A stretch of 64,000 nt of DNA from Candidatus Aminicenantota bacterium (GTDB lineage: Bacteria; Acidobacteriota; Aminicenantia; Aminicenantales; Aminicenantaceae): positions 101,464-165,463 of the forward strand of contig WVZL01000007.1 of the NCBI GenBank assembly GCA_011772495.1, read 5' to 3'. Position 1 is the stretch's first letter. The number at the start of each line of letters is the position of its first letter. Below, piece after piece: positions 9,978-18,433 of this stretch. The translations under genes and the position numbers were made by a program. Below the pieces are notes generated by a model that saw nothing but the letters and a program-made list of their open reading frames with translations, searched no databases and had not been told where the DNA came from.

Positions 9978-10006
9978 TTGACACGTCCTACAAGTCTGTT
10001 TAAAGT
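9978..10006 (+). promoter_or_regulatory. Putative sigma70-type promoter for the 10031 gene
   Basis: A perfect -35 TTGACA (9978-9983) is followed by a 17-bp spacer and TAAAGT (10001-10006). The position fits transcription of the small membrane gene whose ribosome binding site is at about 10020. Confidence 0.5.
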
Positions 10007-10030
10007 AAAATAAATTTTTAAGGAGGAGGC

Positions 10031-10381
10031 ATAAGGATAAGCCCGAAAAGAATCCTCGTAGCCACTGTATTTGGTTTCCTTACAGGGTTTTTGTGTTTCC
10101 TGGGCGGTATGTATGGTCTTAAAATAGAAATGAGCTCAGCACAGGTGTTGACAATATTGTTACACCGGGGATTATTAGGATTTGTGATCGGGATATCCGT
10201 TTTGAGAATCCATTGGGCCTGGCACGGCATCTGGCTTGGGTTGATTATTGGCGTGCCATCCATTCCTGGGATTATTCTGGGAGAAGGAAGGCTTGCCTAT
10301 TTTGTGATGGGTCCTGTTTGGGGTTTTATTATCGAATTGTTTACCTCTATTGTTTTCAGAGCCAAAGCCGTAAAGGCATAA
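10031..10381 (+). CDS. Small membrane protein with apparent ATA start
   Basis: A textbook ribosome binding site (aaggaggagg, about 10019-10029) sits directly before ATA codons at 10031 and 10037 in an open frame; no ATG, GTG or TTG is at the right distance. Starting there gives IRISPKRILVATVFGFLTG, a basic end followed by a full transmembrane helix. The first conventional start in frame, TTG 10091, falls inside that helix and has no ribosome binding site. The protein (about 116 residues) has three or four hydrophobic segments and no domain that I recognise. Either an ATA start is used or an ATG has been lost by mutation or sequencing error. Confidence 0.6.
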   Translation: MRISPKRILVATVFGFLTGFLCFLGGMYGLKIEMSSAQVLTILLHRGLLGFVIGISVLRIHWAWHGIWLGLIIGVPSIPGIILGEGRLAYFVMGPVWGFIIELFTSIVFRAKAVKA

Positions 10382-10433
10382 TTTTTCGATAGTTTGAATT
10401 CGTGTTCATCTCATCGAGAATAAGGAGGACATA

Positions 10434-10811
10434 ATGAGCCTGACAAAAGTTTGGAAACCAATAATTATTCTGATGCATGCACTGGTATTATGGGCGCTTT
10501 GCGGGGCGGTCATGTTTCTGGGGAGGGAATTATTTTCTATGAAGGCGGCTTTAATAATCCATCTCCTTGTGGCTCCCGTCATATCTTACCTAATATCGCT
10601 GCTCTATTTTAAAAAATTCAACTACACTACCCCCCTACAAACCGCAATCATATTTGTTTCTGTAGTCATTCTGATGGATTTTTTTATTGTTGCCCTCCTC
10701 ATCGAGAAGAGCTTTGAAATGTTTGCTAGTGTTATCGGAACCTGGGGGCCTTTTGCCCTAATATTTATGGCTGCCTACCTAACGGGAATAACTGTAAAGA
10801 AGAGGAGCTAA
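10434..10811 (+). CDS. Small four-helix membrane protein, unknown
   Basis: The start ATG follows aaggagg with good spacing. The 125-residue protein has four hydrophobic helices (about 10-30, 38-58, 68-90, 100-120) and a basic C-terminus (VKKRS). I recognise no family. It lies 52 bp after another small membrane gene on the same strand, so the two may be expressed together. Confidence 0.7.
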   Translation: MSLTKVWKPIIILMHALVLWALCGAVMFLGRELFSMKAALIIHLLVAPVISYLISLLYFKKFNYTTPLQTAIIFVSVVILMDFFIVALLIEKSFEMFASVIGTWGPFALIFMAAYLTGITVKKRS

Positions 10812-10840
10812 ACTCGATTTTGACCTAAGGCAGGTGAAAA

Positions 10841-11638
10841 ATGAAAGACACGGCCTTTTTCACTCCAAAGAAATCCTCGTTATCGGGGAAGATTGTCTTG
10901 GGATTTATGGTTATCTTTTTGGCTGTCGGGTTTAATCTTGGGGGAAAAACCGCAGCTGAACCTGATAACTGCAGAGATGCCCAGAAGCAAGCCGGCCAAT
11001 TTGAACGAGATAGGGCAACGCGTTCAGCAAAGGAGGATTGGATTTCGTTAGATGATAAAGACAGCGAATGGAAGACCTATCAGGGGAAAAAATATGATTA
11101 TCAACTGAAATATCCACCAGGCTGGGAAGTTATAGAAGCAAAACCAAAGGAAGGAGACAAAGCCTCATGGGCAGGAAAAATCCTGCTCGAGGAAGAAATA
11201 CAGAAGGTTACTTTTTTAGAGAAAGAATATGAGTTCTGGCCAGGAGAGTTCCAGGTGCGGGTGATGTCCAATAAGGACAATTTAACTCTTGAGCAGTGGA
11301 TCGATGAGCATGAACCTCAAGATGTCACCGGGGGAAGTTTGATTCAGGATATATCAGATGTGATCCTGAATGGGAAGGACGCAAAAAGACTCTCCATCTT
11401 TGGTTTCGACCACGAAGCAATAGTAATTGTCACTCTTCATAAAGGATATGTCTATTCTCTTCATTTTACAGGGAACAATCCCAATGATCCTAAAGTGGAG
11501 CAGCACAAAAAAATTTATGACCAGATGGTTTCTTCTTTCACTTGGCAGGATGTCCAACGAAATATTCGGGGTCAGGCCTTGACATTAAAGGTTGGTGATT
11601 TCCTGTCCTACCTCGACTCTCTTATGATTTATCAATAA
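10841..11638 (+). CDS. Secreted PsbP-like protein with repeat-derived C-terminus
   Basis: The start ATG gives a basic N-terminus and a hydrophobic segment (about 16-35), so a signal peptide or anchor. The segment WKTYQGKKYDYQLKYPPGWEVIE, read in two parts, resembles the start of PsbP-like domains; the region up to SSFTWQ fits that fold (about residues 80-240). Function in non-photosynthetic bacteria is unknown. Oddity: from NIRGQALTLKV onward the codons come from an intergenic repeat (11564-11585), so the last 25 residues are probably an acquired tail and the original stop has been lost. A second repeat copy lies just after the new stop. Confidence 0.65.
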   Translation: MKDTAFFTPKKSSLSGKIVLGFMVIFLAVGFNLGGKTAAEPDNCRDAQKQAGQFERDRATRSAKEDWISLDDKDSEWKTYQGKKYDYQLKYPPGWEVIEAKPKEGDKASWAGKILLEEEIQKVTFLEKEYEFWPGEFQVRVMSNKDNLTLEQWIDEHEPQDVTGGSLIQDISDVILNGKDAKRLSIFGFDHEAIVIVTLHKGYVYSLHFTGNNPNDPKVEQHKKIYDQMVSSFTWQDVQRNIRGQALTLKVGDFLSYLDSLMIYQ

Positions 11639-11660
11639 ATTCGGGGTCAGGCCTTGACAC
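11564..11660. repeat. Two direct copies of the short repeat, 75 bp apart
   Basis: The stretch attcggggtcaggccttgac occurs at 11564 and again at 11639. The first copy is inside the 3' end of the PsbP-like gene and the second starts at its stop codon. The near-identity suggests recent insertion or local duplication. Confidence 0.7.
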
Positions 11661-11749
11661 TTGGTTTTTATTTATTTTGGCGAGTACAGATTGCCATCTT
11701 CTTCGCAGCTTTCTGACTAACGATGGTAAGCTTGACCCGGCTGATCAGA

Positions 11750-12496
11750 TTAATCAGGTTCAATCCGGAGGATGTTACTTTCGGAAAAAATAGGACCCAC
11801 TCGGAAGTTCCATCGCCTTTCTGAATAAAGGCGAGAGGGGACGCCGATATCTGCCAGATAGAGCTCACCCATAAAAGCTTTGGCTTCAGGAGCCCGGAGA
11901 CCTGTCTTTGGCAGAGCCAGAGTCAGGGTGGCAGAGGCGATAATAGCCACGTCAAAAGCCTTACCTGTTGTCGCGTCAATTCCAGAAGGGATATCGAGGG
12001 CAAGGAGGGGAGAGCCTTGTTCGTTGGCCCAACGAATCAGGTTAGCTGCAGAACCTTTTGGAGAACCGGAAAGACTGTAGCCAATGATGCCATCCACGAT
12101 CAAATCCGTATTCCTAACCTTGGGTATGGCACCGGGCAATGATATAGGAATCTTCATATGATGCAGGATCTCAAGTTGATGAAAAGTAGCTGGGGCTAAG
12201 GTTTCAGAGGGGCGGGTCACAAAAACAATGGCCTCGGCTCCCCAGTTTTGTAAATGGCGCGCACAAGCCAATGCCCCCCCACCGTTTCCTCCTGATCCGG
12301 CTAAGACGACTACTTTCTTGTCTATTGGATTGTTATCCAGAAACCTAATCCTGGCGAGATGAGCCAGGTTTCGCCCCGCATTTTCCATCAACTGTATAAG
12401 CTCGATATGGAAATCCTCGATCAGGGCTCGGTCCACTTCTTTCATTTGGTCTGCGGTCAGAAAGGGCACCTTTCCTTTATAGCGGGGAATGTCCAT
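11750..12496 (-). CDS. nnrE: NAD(P)H-hydrate epimerase (YjeF N-terminal domain)
   Basis: I start at ATG 12496, five bases after ggaggag; an upstream TTG at 12514 overlaps that site. The 248-residue protein is a single YjeF_N domain: LTADQMKEVDR near 13, then GSGGNGGGAL at 67-76, and VDGIIGYSLSG and DIPSGIDATTG in the second half. Family role: it interconverts the R and S forms of damaged NAD(P)H hydrate so that a dehydratase can repair it. The dehydratase domain found fused in many bacteria is absent here and no separate one is in the window. It lies 74 bp downstream of a rubredoxin gene on the same strand, which may link it to redox stress; that is inference. Confidence 0.9.
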   Translation of the reverse strand: MDIPRYKGKVPFLTADQMKEVDRALIEDFHIELIQLMENAGRNLAHLARIRFLDNNPIDKKVVVLAGSGGNGGGALACARHLQNWGAEAIVFVTRPSETLAPATFHQLEILHHMKIPISLPGAIPKVRNTDLIVDGIIGYSLSGSPKGSAANLIRWANEQGSPLLALDIPSGIDATTGKAFDVAIIASATLTLALPKTGLRAPEAKAFMGELYLADIGVPSRLYSERRWNFRVGPIFSESNILRIEPD

Positions 12497-12570
12497 AATA
12501 CTCCTCCCTCCCAAATTTAAGCGTGCTCCATCTTGGTCTGATTCAAAATTTCTGAGTTCGTTGTGCCTTC

Positions 12571-12735
12571 CTATTGGATAGGTTTTAAATGCGTTTTATC
12601 AGAATCACAAATTGGGCATCTCCAATCATCTGGGAAGTCTGCGGGATTTGTTCCTGGCATAATGTTTTTTTCGGGATCCCCCAGACTCTCATCGTATTCA
12701 TAAACATTACAAACATCGCATCTGTACTTGGTCAT
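12571..12735 (-). CDS. Rubredoxin
   Basis: This 54-residue gene reads MTKYRCDVCNVYEYD at its start, then PGTNPADFPDDWRCPIC. The two CxxC pairs (Cys6/Cys9 and Cys39/Cys42), the YEYD segment and the PDDW motif are all standard for rubredoxin, which binds one iron through four cysteines and carries single electrons in the cytoplasm. The start is ATG 12735, preceded by gaggagg at good distance. It is followed on the same strand by the NAD(P)H-hydrate epimerase gene. Usual partners (rubrerythrin, superoxide reductase) are not in the window. Confidence 0.95.
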   Translation of the reverse strand: MTKYRCDVCNVYEYDESLGDPEKNIMPGTNPADFPDDWRCPICDSDKTHLKPIQ

Positions 12736-12942
12736 TTTTTCCTCCTCTGGGCAAGTGAAGATTCTTTTTCTGTTTTATTCATCAATGTTACAATAATTAC
12801 CTTGAAAAATCGATAAGCTTTCTTCTTTCGCTCTATTCCCAGGCTCGCTGTTCTTACCAAAGGAATCATTCGTTATTGATTTTTAGATCAAAAAAATGAA
12901 TATTAATAGGAAATGAACCTTGAACTCATGAAAGAGGTTTTG

Positions 12943-13590
12943 ATGAAAAAAGGATTTATGCTGGCTCTGACATGTGTTTGTGCCCTGAGTCTGCCAGCTT
13001 TTGGAAGCGAGTGGACATTAGAGGCCTTCTTAGGGACTGCCTTGAACTTTCCTATTCCTTTGACGATTGCTCAGAATGGCCATCCGGACATCACCCTAAC
13101 CGCCAGGTATAAGGAGCACGCTTTCGAAGGATTCCCCTACTATGCCCTAAGGGTAAGCCGTTGGTCAAAAAATCGAGCCTGGGAGCTGGATTTTGTCCAT
13201 CACAAGATCTACCTTGATAATCCTCCTCCGGAGGTGCAGAATTTCTCTATTTCGGACGGATTTAATCTATTGATAGTCAATCGAGCCTGGAAGACTAAAA
13301 AGTTTATATGGCGTGTCGGGGCTGGAGTGTTGATCACTCATCCTGAAAGTACCGTAAGGGAAAAGGTTTTTAACGAATCAAAGGGAATATTCAGCCAGGG
13401 ATTTTATGTTTCTGGTCCCACCATCCAGGGAGCTGTAGAAAAAAGAATATTTCTCACGAAAGGTTTGTTTATTGCCTTTGAGGGGAAATTGACGGCCTCC
13501 TATGCTTGGGTTTCCATCGTAGAAGGACAGGCCGATGTTCCCAATGTCGCCTTTCACGTTCTGGTAGGGCTAGGATACTGGATTGAGTGA
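12943..13590 (+). CDS. Secreted beta-barrel-like protein, unknown
   Basis: ATG 12943 gives MKKGFMLALTCVCALSLPAFG, a clear signal peptide; an earlier in-frame ATG at 12913 only adds a polar tail. The mature part (about 195 residues) alternates hydrophobic and polar residues, has aromatic belts (WSKNRAWELDFVHHKIYLD), and ends in the aromatic-rich HVLVGLGYWIE. This suggests an outer-membrane beta-barrel. I do not recognise a specific family. It is divergently placed relative to the rubredoxin operon. Confidence 0.7.
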   Translation: MKKGFMLALTCVCALSLPAFGSEWTLEAFLGTALNFPIPLTIAQNGHPDITLTARYKEHAFEGFPYYALRVSRWSKNRAWELDFVHHKIYLDNPPPEVQNFSISDGFNLLIVNRAWKTKKFIWRVGAGVLITHPESTVREKVFNESKGIFSQGFYVSGPTIQGAVEKRIFLTKGLFIAFEGKLTASYAWVSIVEGQADVPNVAFHVLVGLGYWIE

Positions 13591-13619
13591 TGGGTTGAGC
13601 AGCCTTAGGAATTCTTCAC

Positions 13620-15848
13620 CTACAGCCTCCATAGATAGGAAGCCTTGAAGAAGAAGCCTCTTTTTGTTTCTAGGAATTGATCGGCATCTCTGTATCCACC
13701 GTCTTCCCATTTGATTTTTTCATAGAGAGAACCGTAACCGATGTGGATAACTGTTCCCGGAATGTAAGTGAAGGAAGCCAGAAGATCGGTCATCAGTCTT
13801 TTACGGAAGGAATTGTATTCCACAATAGCCCGGAAAAAGAGGTATTTGTTCGCTTGATAGGTATTTTTGCTCCGGATAATCATGTAGTCATATTCTTTGG
13901 TAGAATCGAAATCTCGGTAAAAATCCGAATAGATTAGACTCAAATCCAGATGAAGTTTCTCCGAGGGCAAATACCTCAGAGTGACTGAGGCATCATTCCC
14001 CTTGCCCTGATACGGGTCCTCTGTATAACGGATTTTTTTACTATACGCATAGAGCAGGTTGAAATAGAATTGCTTAGTGAATTGGCTCCCAACGTAGAGC
14101 CTTACCCGGCTGATGTTGAATTGCTCTTCTAAGTAGACTTCGGTCGAGTAGCGGTAACCCAACACGAAGGATGAACTTCTAGGGAGTATGAGCCTCAGGT
14201 CAAACGCATTTTTTGTCTCATAGATGCCGCTGAATTTATCCCTGCTTTGATCGCTGTGGATCATGGGATCGATTCGTCGGAAAAATTTCGATTTCGGATA
14301 AAACATCCGCATTATCCCCGATCTAAACCTCGTAATGCCTGTCCGTGTAATATACCCTGTTTCCGTTTGAAAATCTTCGGCAATGTCCTGGAGCCCGAGC
14401 ATGAGAGCCCAGTTTCTCGTGGCATGGAGGTAATTGAGCCCCAAGGCATGTCCGCCATCCTTCGGAGATTCCTTATTCAACTTGGTCTGAGACTCGAAGA
14501 AGTGAAACCCAAAGATGCTCGATGGATTTATCCTGAGTTGGCCGTCCAAGCCGAAAACTCTGTTGTAGCCGCTCTGGCGTTCCCTTCCCGTGTAGAGTCC
14601 GCCGAGAAAGCTGTCTTCTGCCAGGGCTCTTTTATATCGGAAAATTCCCACATGAGCATAATCCTCATCTTCTTCCTCAGGAAGTTCATCCAGGGCATAG
14701 ATGGAGGCGACAGTGCTCTTATCTCCAACTCTACCGATCAGCTTCAGCCCTAATAAAGGATCAATAATGGTTCTGGTGTGAACGATTGCTCCAAGAGGGT
14801 CGCTGGCATCATATCCTCCAAAATTGAACTTTTCTAGACCTTCGAGAAAAAAAGGCCTTTTTTCAGGGTAAAAGAGAGCATACCGAATATTGAAATCCAC
14901 CTGTCCGGCATCTGCTTCCACCTGGCTAAAATCAGGATTATAGGTTCCATCCAGGATCAAGCGAGAAGTTATTCCATACTTGCCGGTTAAGCTGAGATCG
15001 CCTTTATCTCCTTCGGACGCTAATGCCCCTTCATCTATCGAACTCTTGCTGCTGTAGGTCACGGCAGGAAGAAGCTCGAGAAGAGTATAGTGTTTTATAT
15101 CGTGAAAGATTAGGGCAACTGACTGGGTTAAAAAATTTCCTGCCTGCTTAGGGTCCAAGACAGGAAAAGTGCCCGCTTCTGACTTACGGGATATGGCTCG
15201 CTCAAAAATGACTCCCATCTCTACCGGTTCTTTATGAGAATAACGAATACTTTTAAAAGGAATTTGTAGCTCCACAGCATAGCCCTCGTCGTTTATTCTT
15301 CCTTCGCTGTACCAGACAATATCAACGCTCAAATCTTCCAGCCCACCCTCAAACCGGGAGTCTCCCTGGATTCCCAGAGGATTGCAGTAAAGGGCATACA
15401 GAGATTGATGGTCATTAAAGGTATCTAGATTGACGCAGATCCAGTCATCCGAGTGGATATGATCTCTACTGGATACCGAAGCTTTTATTTTATCAGGTTG
15501 TCTGTCGAAGCATCTGAAGGCGAAATAGAGATTCTCGCTGTCATAAGCGTAGTAAACAAAGGTATCATCTGCCATTTCTTGGCCGTAATCTGGGCGCCAG
15601 GTCTTAAAGCCTTTGACATGAGGAGCCTTCTGCCAGACCTGATCCTCCAGAATTCCATCGATCACTGGAGGTGTGTCTGTTTTGAATGGTCTGAGCGGTT
15701 GAAGCTGCTCCTGAGCAGAGGAGGAGGGTGTCAGTGAAAATGCCAAAATTGAGATCAGAGAACAGACCAGGGAAAATTTCTTTTTTTTTGATCGCGAGAT
15801 AAAGGGAAATGTTATCTTTAGGGATTGTTTTTTTGCCTTTTCAGTCAT
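13620..15848 (-). CDS. CBM9-like/DUF5916 outer-membrane protein
   Basis: The start is best placed at ATG 15848 (MTEKAKKQSLK), followed by a hydrophobic signal segment ending near SSSAQ. Residues about 50-240 resemble the family 9 carbohydrate-binding (DOMON-like) domain: PVIDGILEDQVW near the start, then YYAYDSENLYFAFRC. The rest is a DUF5916 region, beta-rich, ending in an aromatic C-terminal strand (FFFKASYLWRL), so a barrel in the outer membrane is predicted. The ligand is unknown. A -35/-10 pair lies just upstream. Length is 742 residues, usual for the family. Confidence 0.85.
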   Translation of the reverse strand: MTEKAKKQSLKITFPFISRSKKKKFSLVCSLISILAFSLTPSSSAQEQLQPLRPFKTDTPPVIDGILEDQVWQKAPHVKGFKTWRPDYGQEMADDTFVYYAYDSENLYFAFRCFDRQPDKIKASVSSRDHIHSDDWICVNLDTFNDHQSLYALYCNPLGIQGDSRFEGGLEDLSVDIVWYSEGRINDEGYAVELQIPFKSIRYSHKEPVEMGVIFERAISRKSEAGTFPVLDPKQAGNFLTQSVALIFHDIKHYTLLELLPAVTYSSKSSIDEGALASEGDKGDLSLTGKYGITSRLILDGTYNPDFSQVEADAGQVDFNIRYALFYPEKRPFFLEGLEKFNFGGYDASDPLGAIVHTRTIIDPLLGLKLIGRVGDKSTVASIYALDELPEEEDEDYAHVGIFRYKRALAEDSFLGGLYTGRERQSGYNRVFGLDGQLRINPSSIFGFHFFESQTKLNKESPKDGGHALGLNYLHATRNWALMLGLQDIAEDFQTETGYITRTGITRFRSGIMRMFYPKSKFFRRIDPMIHSDQSRDKFSGIYETKNAFDLRLILPRSSSFVLGYRYSTEVYLEEQFNISRVRLYVGSQFTKQFYFNLLYAYSKKIRYTEDPYQGKGNDASVTLRYLPSEKLHLDLSLIYSDFYRDFDSTKEYDYMIIRSKNTYQANKYLFFRAIVEYNSFRKRLMTDLLASFTYIPGTVIHIGYGSLYEKIKWEDGGYRDADQFLETKRGFFFKASYLWRL

Positions 15849-15875
15849 ATCTCTTTGGTAGGCTTCAGAATAGGG

Positions 15876-15905
15876 CTTATACCATAAAAAAAATTTGCAA
15901 GTCAA
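15876..15905 (-). promoter_or_regulatory. Putative sigma70-type promoter for the CBM9-like gene
   Basis: On the minus strand TTGACT (15905-15900) is followed by an 18-bp spacer and TATAAG (15881-15876). It sits 28 bp upstream of the chosen start codon at 15848. Confidence 0.5.
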
Positions 15906-15916
15906 ATTGAAAAAAT

Positions 15917-15945
15917 TTGCTTATTTCTTCAAATTTGTCTATCTT
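15917..15945 (+). promoter_or_regulatory. Weak putative promoter for the PurL-like gene
   Basis: TTGCTT (15917-15922), a 17-bp spacer and TATCTT (15940-15945) precede the 16017 gene, whose ribosome binding site aaggagg lies just before its ATG. The match is modest. Confidence 0.35.
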
Positions 15946-16016
15946 AACTAGCGCGTGAAAGAATTATTCAATTTTAATTTCATTTTGAAGGCATTCAATC
16001 TAAAGGAGGCTAGAAG

Positions 16017-17120
16017 ATGAACACGATTGAAAAGGCATTGATGCATGCCTTGTTTTTCCATCTGCATCATAACATCGACAAGGCGATCGACTTTCAAGCC
16101 CTCGAGGCTTTGAACACTAAAGTCAGCAAGATTTTCCCTGATGCTGTCGTCGTGGGTCCGGGAGATGATGCAGCTGTCTTCAAATTTCCTGAAACAGATG
16201 GAACATTTGTGGCTAAGATGGAAAGCCATTGTTCTCCCTGTGTGCCAAGACCCTATGATGCGGCTGCAACCGGAGCAGGCGGAGCAATGCGAGACGTCCT
16301 TGCTATGGGGGCCAGGCCAATTTTCCTCTTGAATTTTATCGGAACACGACCGTTACAGGATAAAGTGATTGTCGGCCCTTGCGGATTTGATGGAAAATGC
16401 ACCTGTGGAAATTGCATTGAAATGACAAGCAAAGAAAGGGTTGATTTGATGGTTAAAGGGCTGAATGACATGTGTAAAGCCATGGATGTGTTCATCATCG
16501 GGGGCGGTTTTTCAACCTCATTTTCAGACATTGTTCCTGCAGTTGTGGTTTCCGTAATAGGCAAATTGATAACGCCAAAGCCGCTGACCAAGCCCGCCAA
16601 ATCTGCTGGAGATAAATTCATACTCATTGGCGAGACCGGGAATGACGGCAATGACACTCTCTACAGAGCAGGGCTTGTTGAAGAGATGAGACCTGCGGTG
16701 GCTCTTTTTGAAGAGGAAAGGCAGATCATGGAATCCGCCTTGGCTGCGTTTCGGACCGGTAAAGTTAAGTCCTGCTCTGATCTGGGAGCAGCCGGGATCG
16801 GGGCAGCTGTTTGTGAATCCGCCAGATACGGAGGCTTAGGTGCCATGGTGGATTTATCCAAGGTTCAGGTTAAGGTTGACGATATCACCCCAGAAGAAAT
16901 CATGATCTGCGAGACTCAAGGGAGGATGGCCGTCCAAGTGGAAGAAAAAGACGTTGATGAAATACTGACAGCCATCCGCTCCAAAGGAGCAAAAGCCGAA
17001 GTTATCGGAGAGATGAATGATGACGACAAGCAAGTATTCGAATACCAGGGCAAGACCATCGCGGTTATTCCCAACCGCCCTTCAGAAGGTGATTTGGAAG
17101 AGTTGGCCTTGGGAGCCTGA
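16017..17120 (+). CDS. PurL-like AIR-synthase-fold protein (single AIRS pair)
   Basis: The 367-residue protein has PurL-like segments: VGPGDDAAVF near 43, AAATGAGGAMRDVLAMGARP near 82-101, a GGGFSTSFSDIVP segment near 162, and DLGAAGIGAAVCESARYGGLG near 260, followed by EIMICETQGRM. These match the first AIRS N/C pair of phosphoribosylformylglycinamidine synthase II, but full PurL is about twice as long. A cysteine-rich insert (CGFDGKCTCGNCIE) is unusual and may bind metal. The next gene is PurM-like and starts two bases after the stop. No other purine gene is near, so the pair may act on another ATP-dependent reaction. Exact substrate unknown. Confidence 0.75.
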   Translation: MNTIEKALMHALFFHLHHNIDKAIDFQALEALNTKVSKIFPDAVVVGPGDDAAVFKFPETDGTFVAKMESHCSPCVPRPYDAAATGAGGAMRDVLAMGARPIFLLNFIGTRPLQDKVIVGPCGFDGKCTCGNCIEMTSKERVDLMVKGLNDMCKAMDVFIIGGGFSTSFSDIVPAVVVSVIGKLITPKPLTKPAKSAGDKFILIGETGNDGNDTLYRAGLVEEMRPAVALFEEERQIMESALAAFRTGKVKSCSDLGAAGIGAAVCESARYGGLGAMVDLSKVQVKVDDITPEEIMICETQGRMAVQVEEKDVDEILTAIRSKGAKAEVIGEMNDDDKQVFEYQGKTIAVIPNRPSEGDLEELALGA

Positions 17121-17121
17121 T

Positions 17122-18252
17122 ATGTCTGGGAAAAAGCCAAAATCGGAGTACGCCCAGGCTGGGGTTGACTACACCAAGATCGAGCCGTTCAAGATGGCTA
17201 TGGTCCGGGCAGGGAAGCAGACGCTGAAATTTCCGGAAAAAAGAGATGTTTATATCGAAGAAGAAAGCCTGGGATTGCATGGTGTTGTTTTCAGATACCG
17301 CGGGGACAAGCCCCACCTCTGGTGCATGACTCAGGAAGGTCTGGGAAACAAAAACTGGATTGCTGAATGGATGTACCAGCATGCAGGAACCGGAAGGACC
17401 TATTATGAGGGCATCGGTATTGATACAGCCTTGATGGCTGCCAATGATGTGATTTGTCAAGGCGCCCTGCCGGTGATCTATACCGATGAGGTGGCAGCTG
17501 GCGACAGTGAGTGGTTCATGGATGAAAAGCGAAGCCTTGACCTGGCTGAAAGTTTCTATAAAGTATGTGAGATGTGCGGGATGGCCTTACCAGCCGGAGA
17601 GTCTCCTGCGCTCCGCTATTTAATCAAGGCTGAACCACCCGTAAAGAGCGCTCCTTCTCTCTCAGGCTGCGTCACCGGAATTCTTGCTCCTGCAGAGAGG
17701 ATGGTTACTGGAGAAAAGCTGCGGGTCGGAGACCATGTCATCGGTGCGACATCATCCGGGCTCCACTCTAACGGGATTTCCCTGGTGATCAAGCGAGCCC
17801 TGAGCCTCAAAGACAAGTTCCTCCATCAACTGTCGAATGGAAAGACCTTGGGAGAGGAGGCGCTTATACCCACCCGCTCTTATGTTGGGCTTGTCGAGGC
17901 GCTGCTGGAAAACAATATTGAGATACACTCTTTACTTGGAGGCACAGGCGGAGGGATTTCGAAGATTGCCTATGATAAGAGGCCTTTCACTTATCGGATC
18001 AAAAAATGGGTGGAGGAAATCCCGCCTCTGTTCCAGTTCATGCTGGAACTCGGTGTAAGCCTGCAAGACTGTCTCACCACCTTCAACTGGGGAATCGGAT
18101 TTTACATTTTTGTGCCTGAAGAAGAACTTGACCGGACGATCGAAACAGGCAGGAAGGCGGGTTATGAACTCCTGGACCTGGGCCAGGTGGAAGAGGGAGA
18201 GCGCTGCGTTATTTTTGAACCAGAGGGAATAACACTTCCTCCAGTCGAGTGA
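17122..18252 (+). CDS. PurM-like AIR synthase family protein
   Basis: ATG 17122 follows the previous stop by one base, with gggag upstream, so the two genes are coupled. The 376-residue protein resembles phosphoribosylformylglycinamidine cyclo-ligase: MAANDVICQGALPV is the PurM-type core helix, SGLHSNGISLVIKRAL is a hallmark, LIPTRSYVGLVEAL matches the region after it, and TFNWGIGFYIFVPEEE corresponds to the MFNMGIG segment. The usual HITGGGL loop is altered to SLLGGTGGGI. PurM closes the imidazole ring using ATP. The altered loop and the PurL-like partner leave open a related but different reaction. Confidence 0.78.
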   Translation: MSGKKPKSEYAQAGVDYTKIEPFKMAMVRAGKQTLKFPEKRDVYIEEESLGLHGVVFRYRGDKPHLWCMTQEGLGNKNWIAEWMYQHAGTGRTYYEGIGIDTALMAANDVICQGALPVIYTDEVAAGDSEWFMDEKRSLDLAESFYKVCEMCGMALPAGESPALRYLIKAEPPVKSAPSLSGCVTGILAPAERMVTGEKLRVGDHVIGATSSGLHSNGISLVIKRALSLKDKFLHQLSNGKTLGEEALIPTRSYVGLVEALLENNIEIHSLLGGTGGGISKIAYDKRPFTYRIKKWVEEIPPLFQFMLELGVSLQDCLTTFNWGIGFYIFVPEEELDRTIETGRKAGYELLDLGQVEEGERCVIFEPEGITLPPVE

Positions 18253-18279
18253 ATCGGGTTTTCCAAACGAAAAATAGTA

Positions 18280-18357
18280 GGGGTCAGGTCTTAACTTTCA
18301 GCTTTTAAAAAATAAATAATCTGGGTATCGGGATCTTGAAGGCTAAGACATGACCCC
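18280..18357. repeat. Short repeat as an inverted pair (78 bp)
   Basis: The left arm ggggtcaggtctta (18280-18293) and right arm taagacatgacccc (18344-18357) are inverted copies with one mismatch. The 50 bp between them is AT-rich. This is a miniature of the larger elements, with the 'GGTCTTA' variant. Confidence 0.65.
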
Positions 18358-18433
18358 TGTTTGGTTAAGAAAATCATTCACCGTAACCAACTTTTCTGCA
18401 ATATTTTGAGTCACTAATACTGGAGGAGTGGAT

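Noticed and set aside
12589..12816. A 75-codon plus-strand frame over the rubredoxin gene
   Set aside because: It is antisense to a clear rubredoxin with both CxxC pairs, and has no ribosome binding site or family resemblance.
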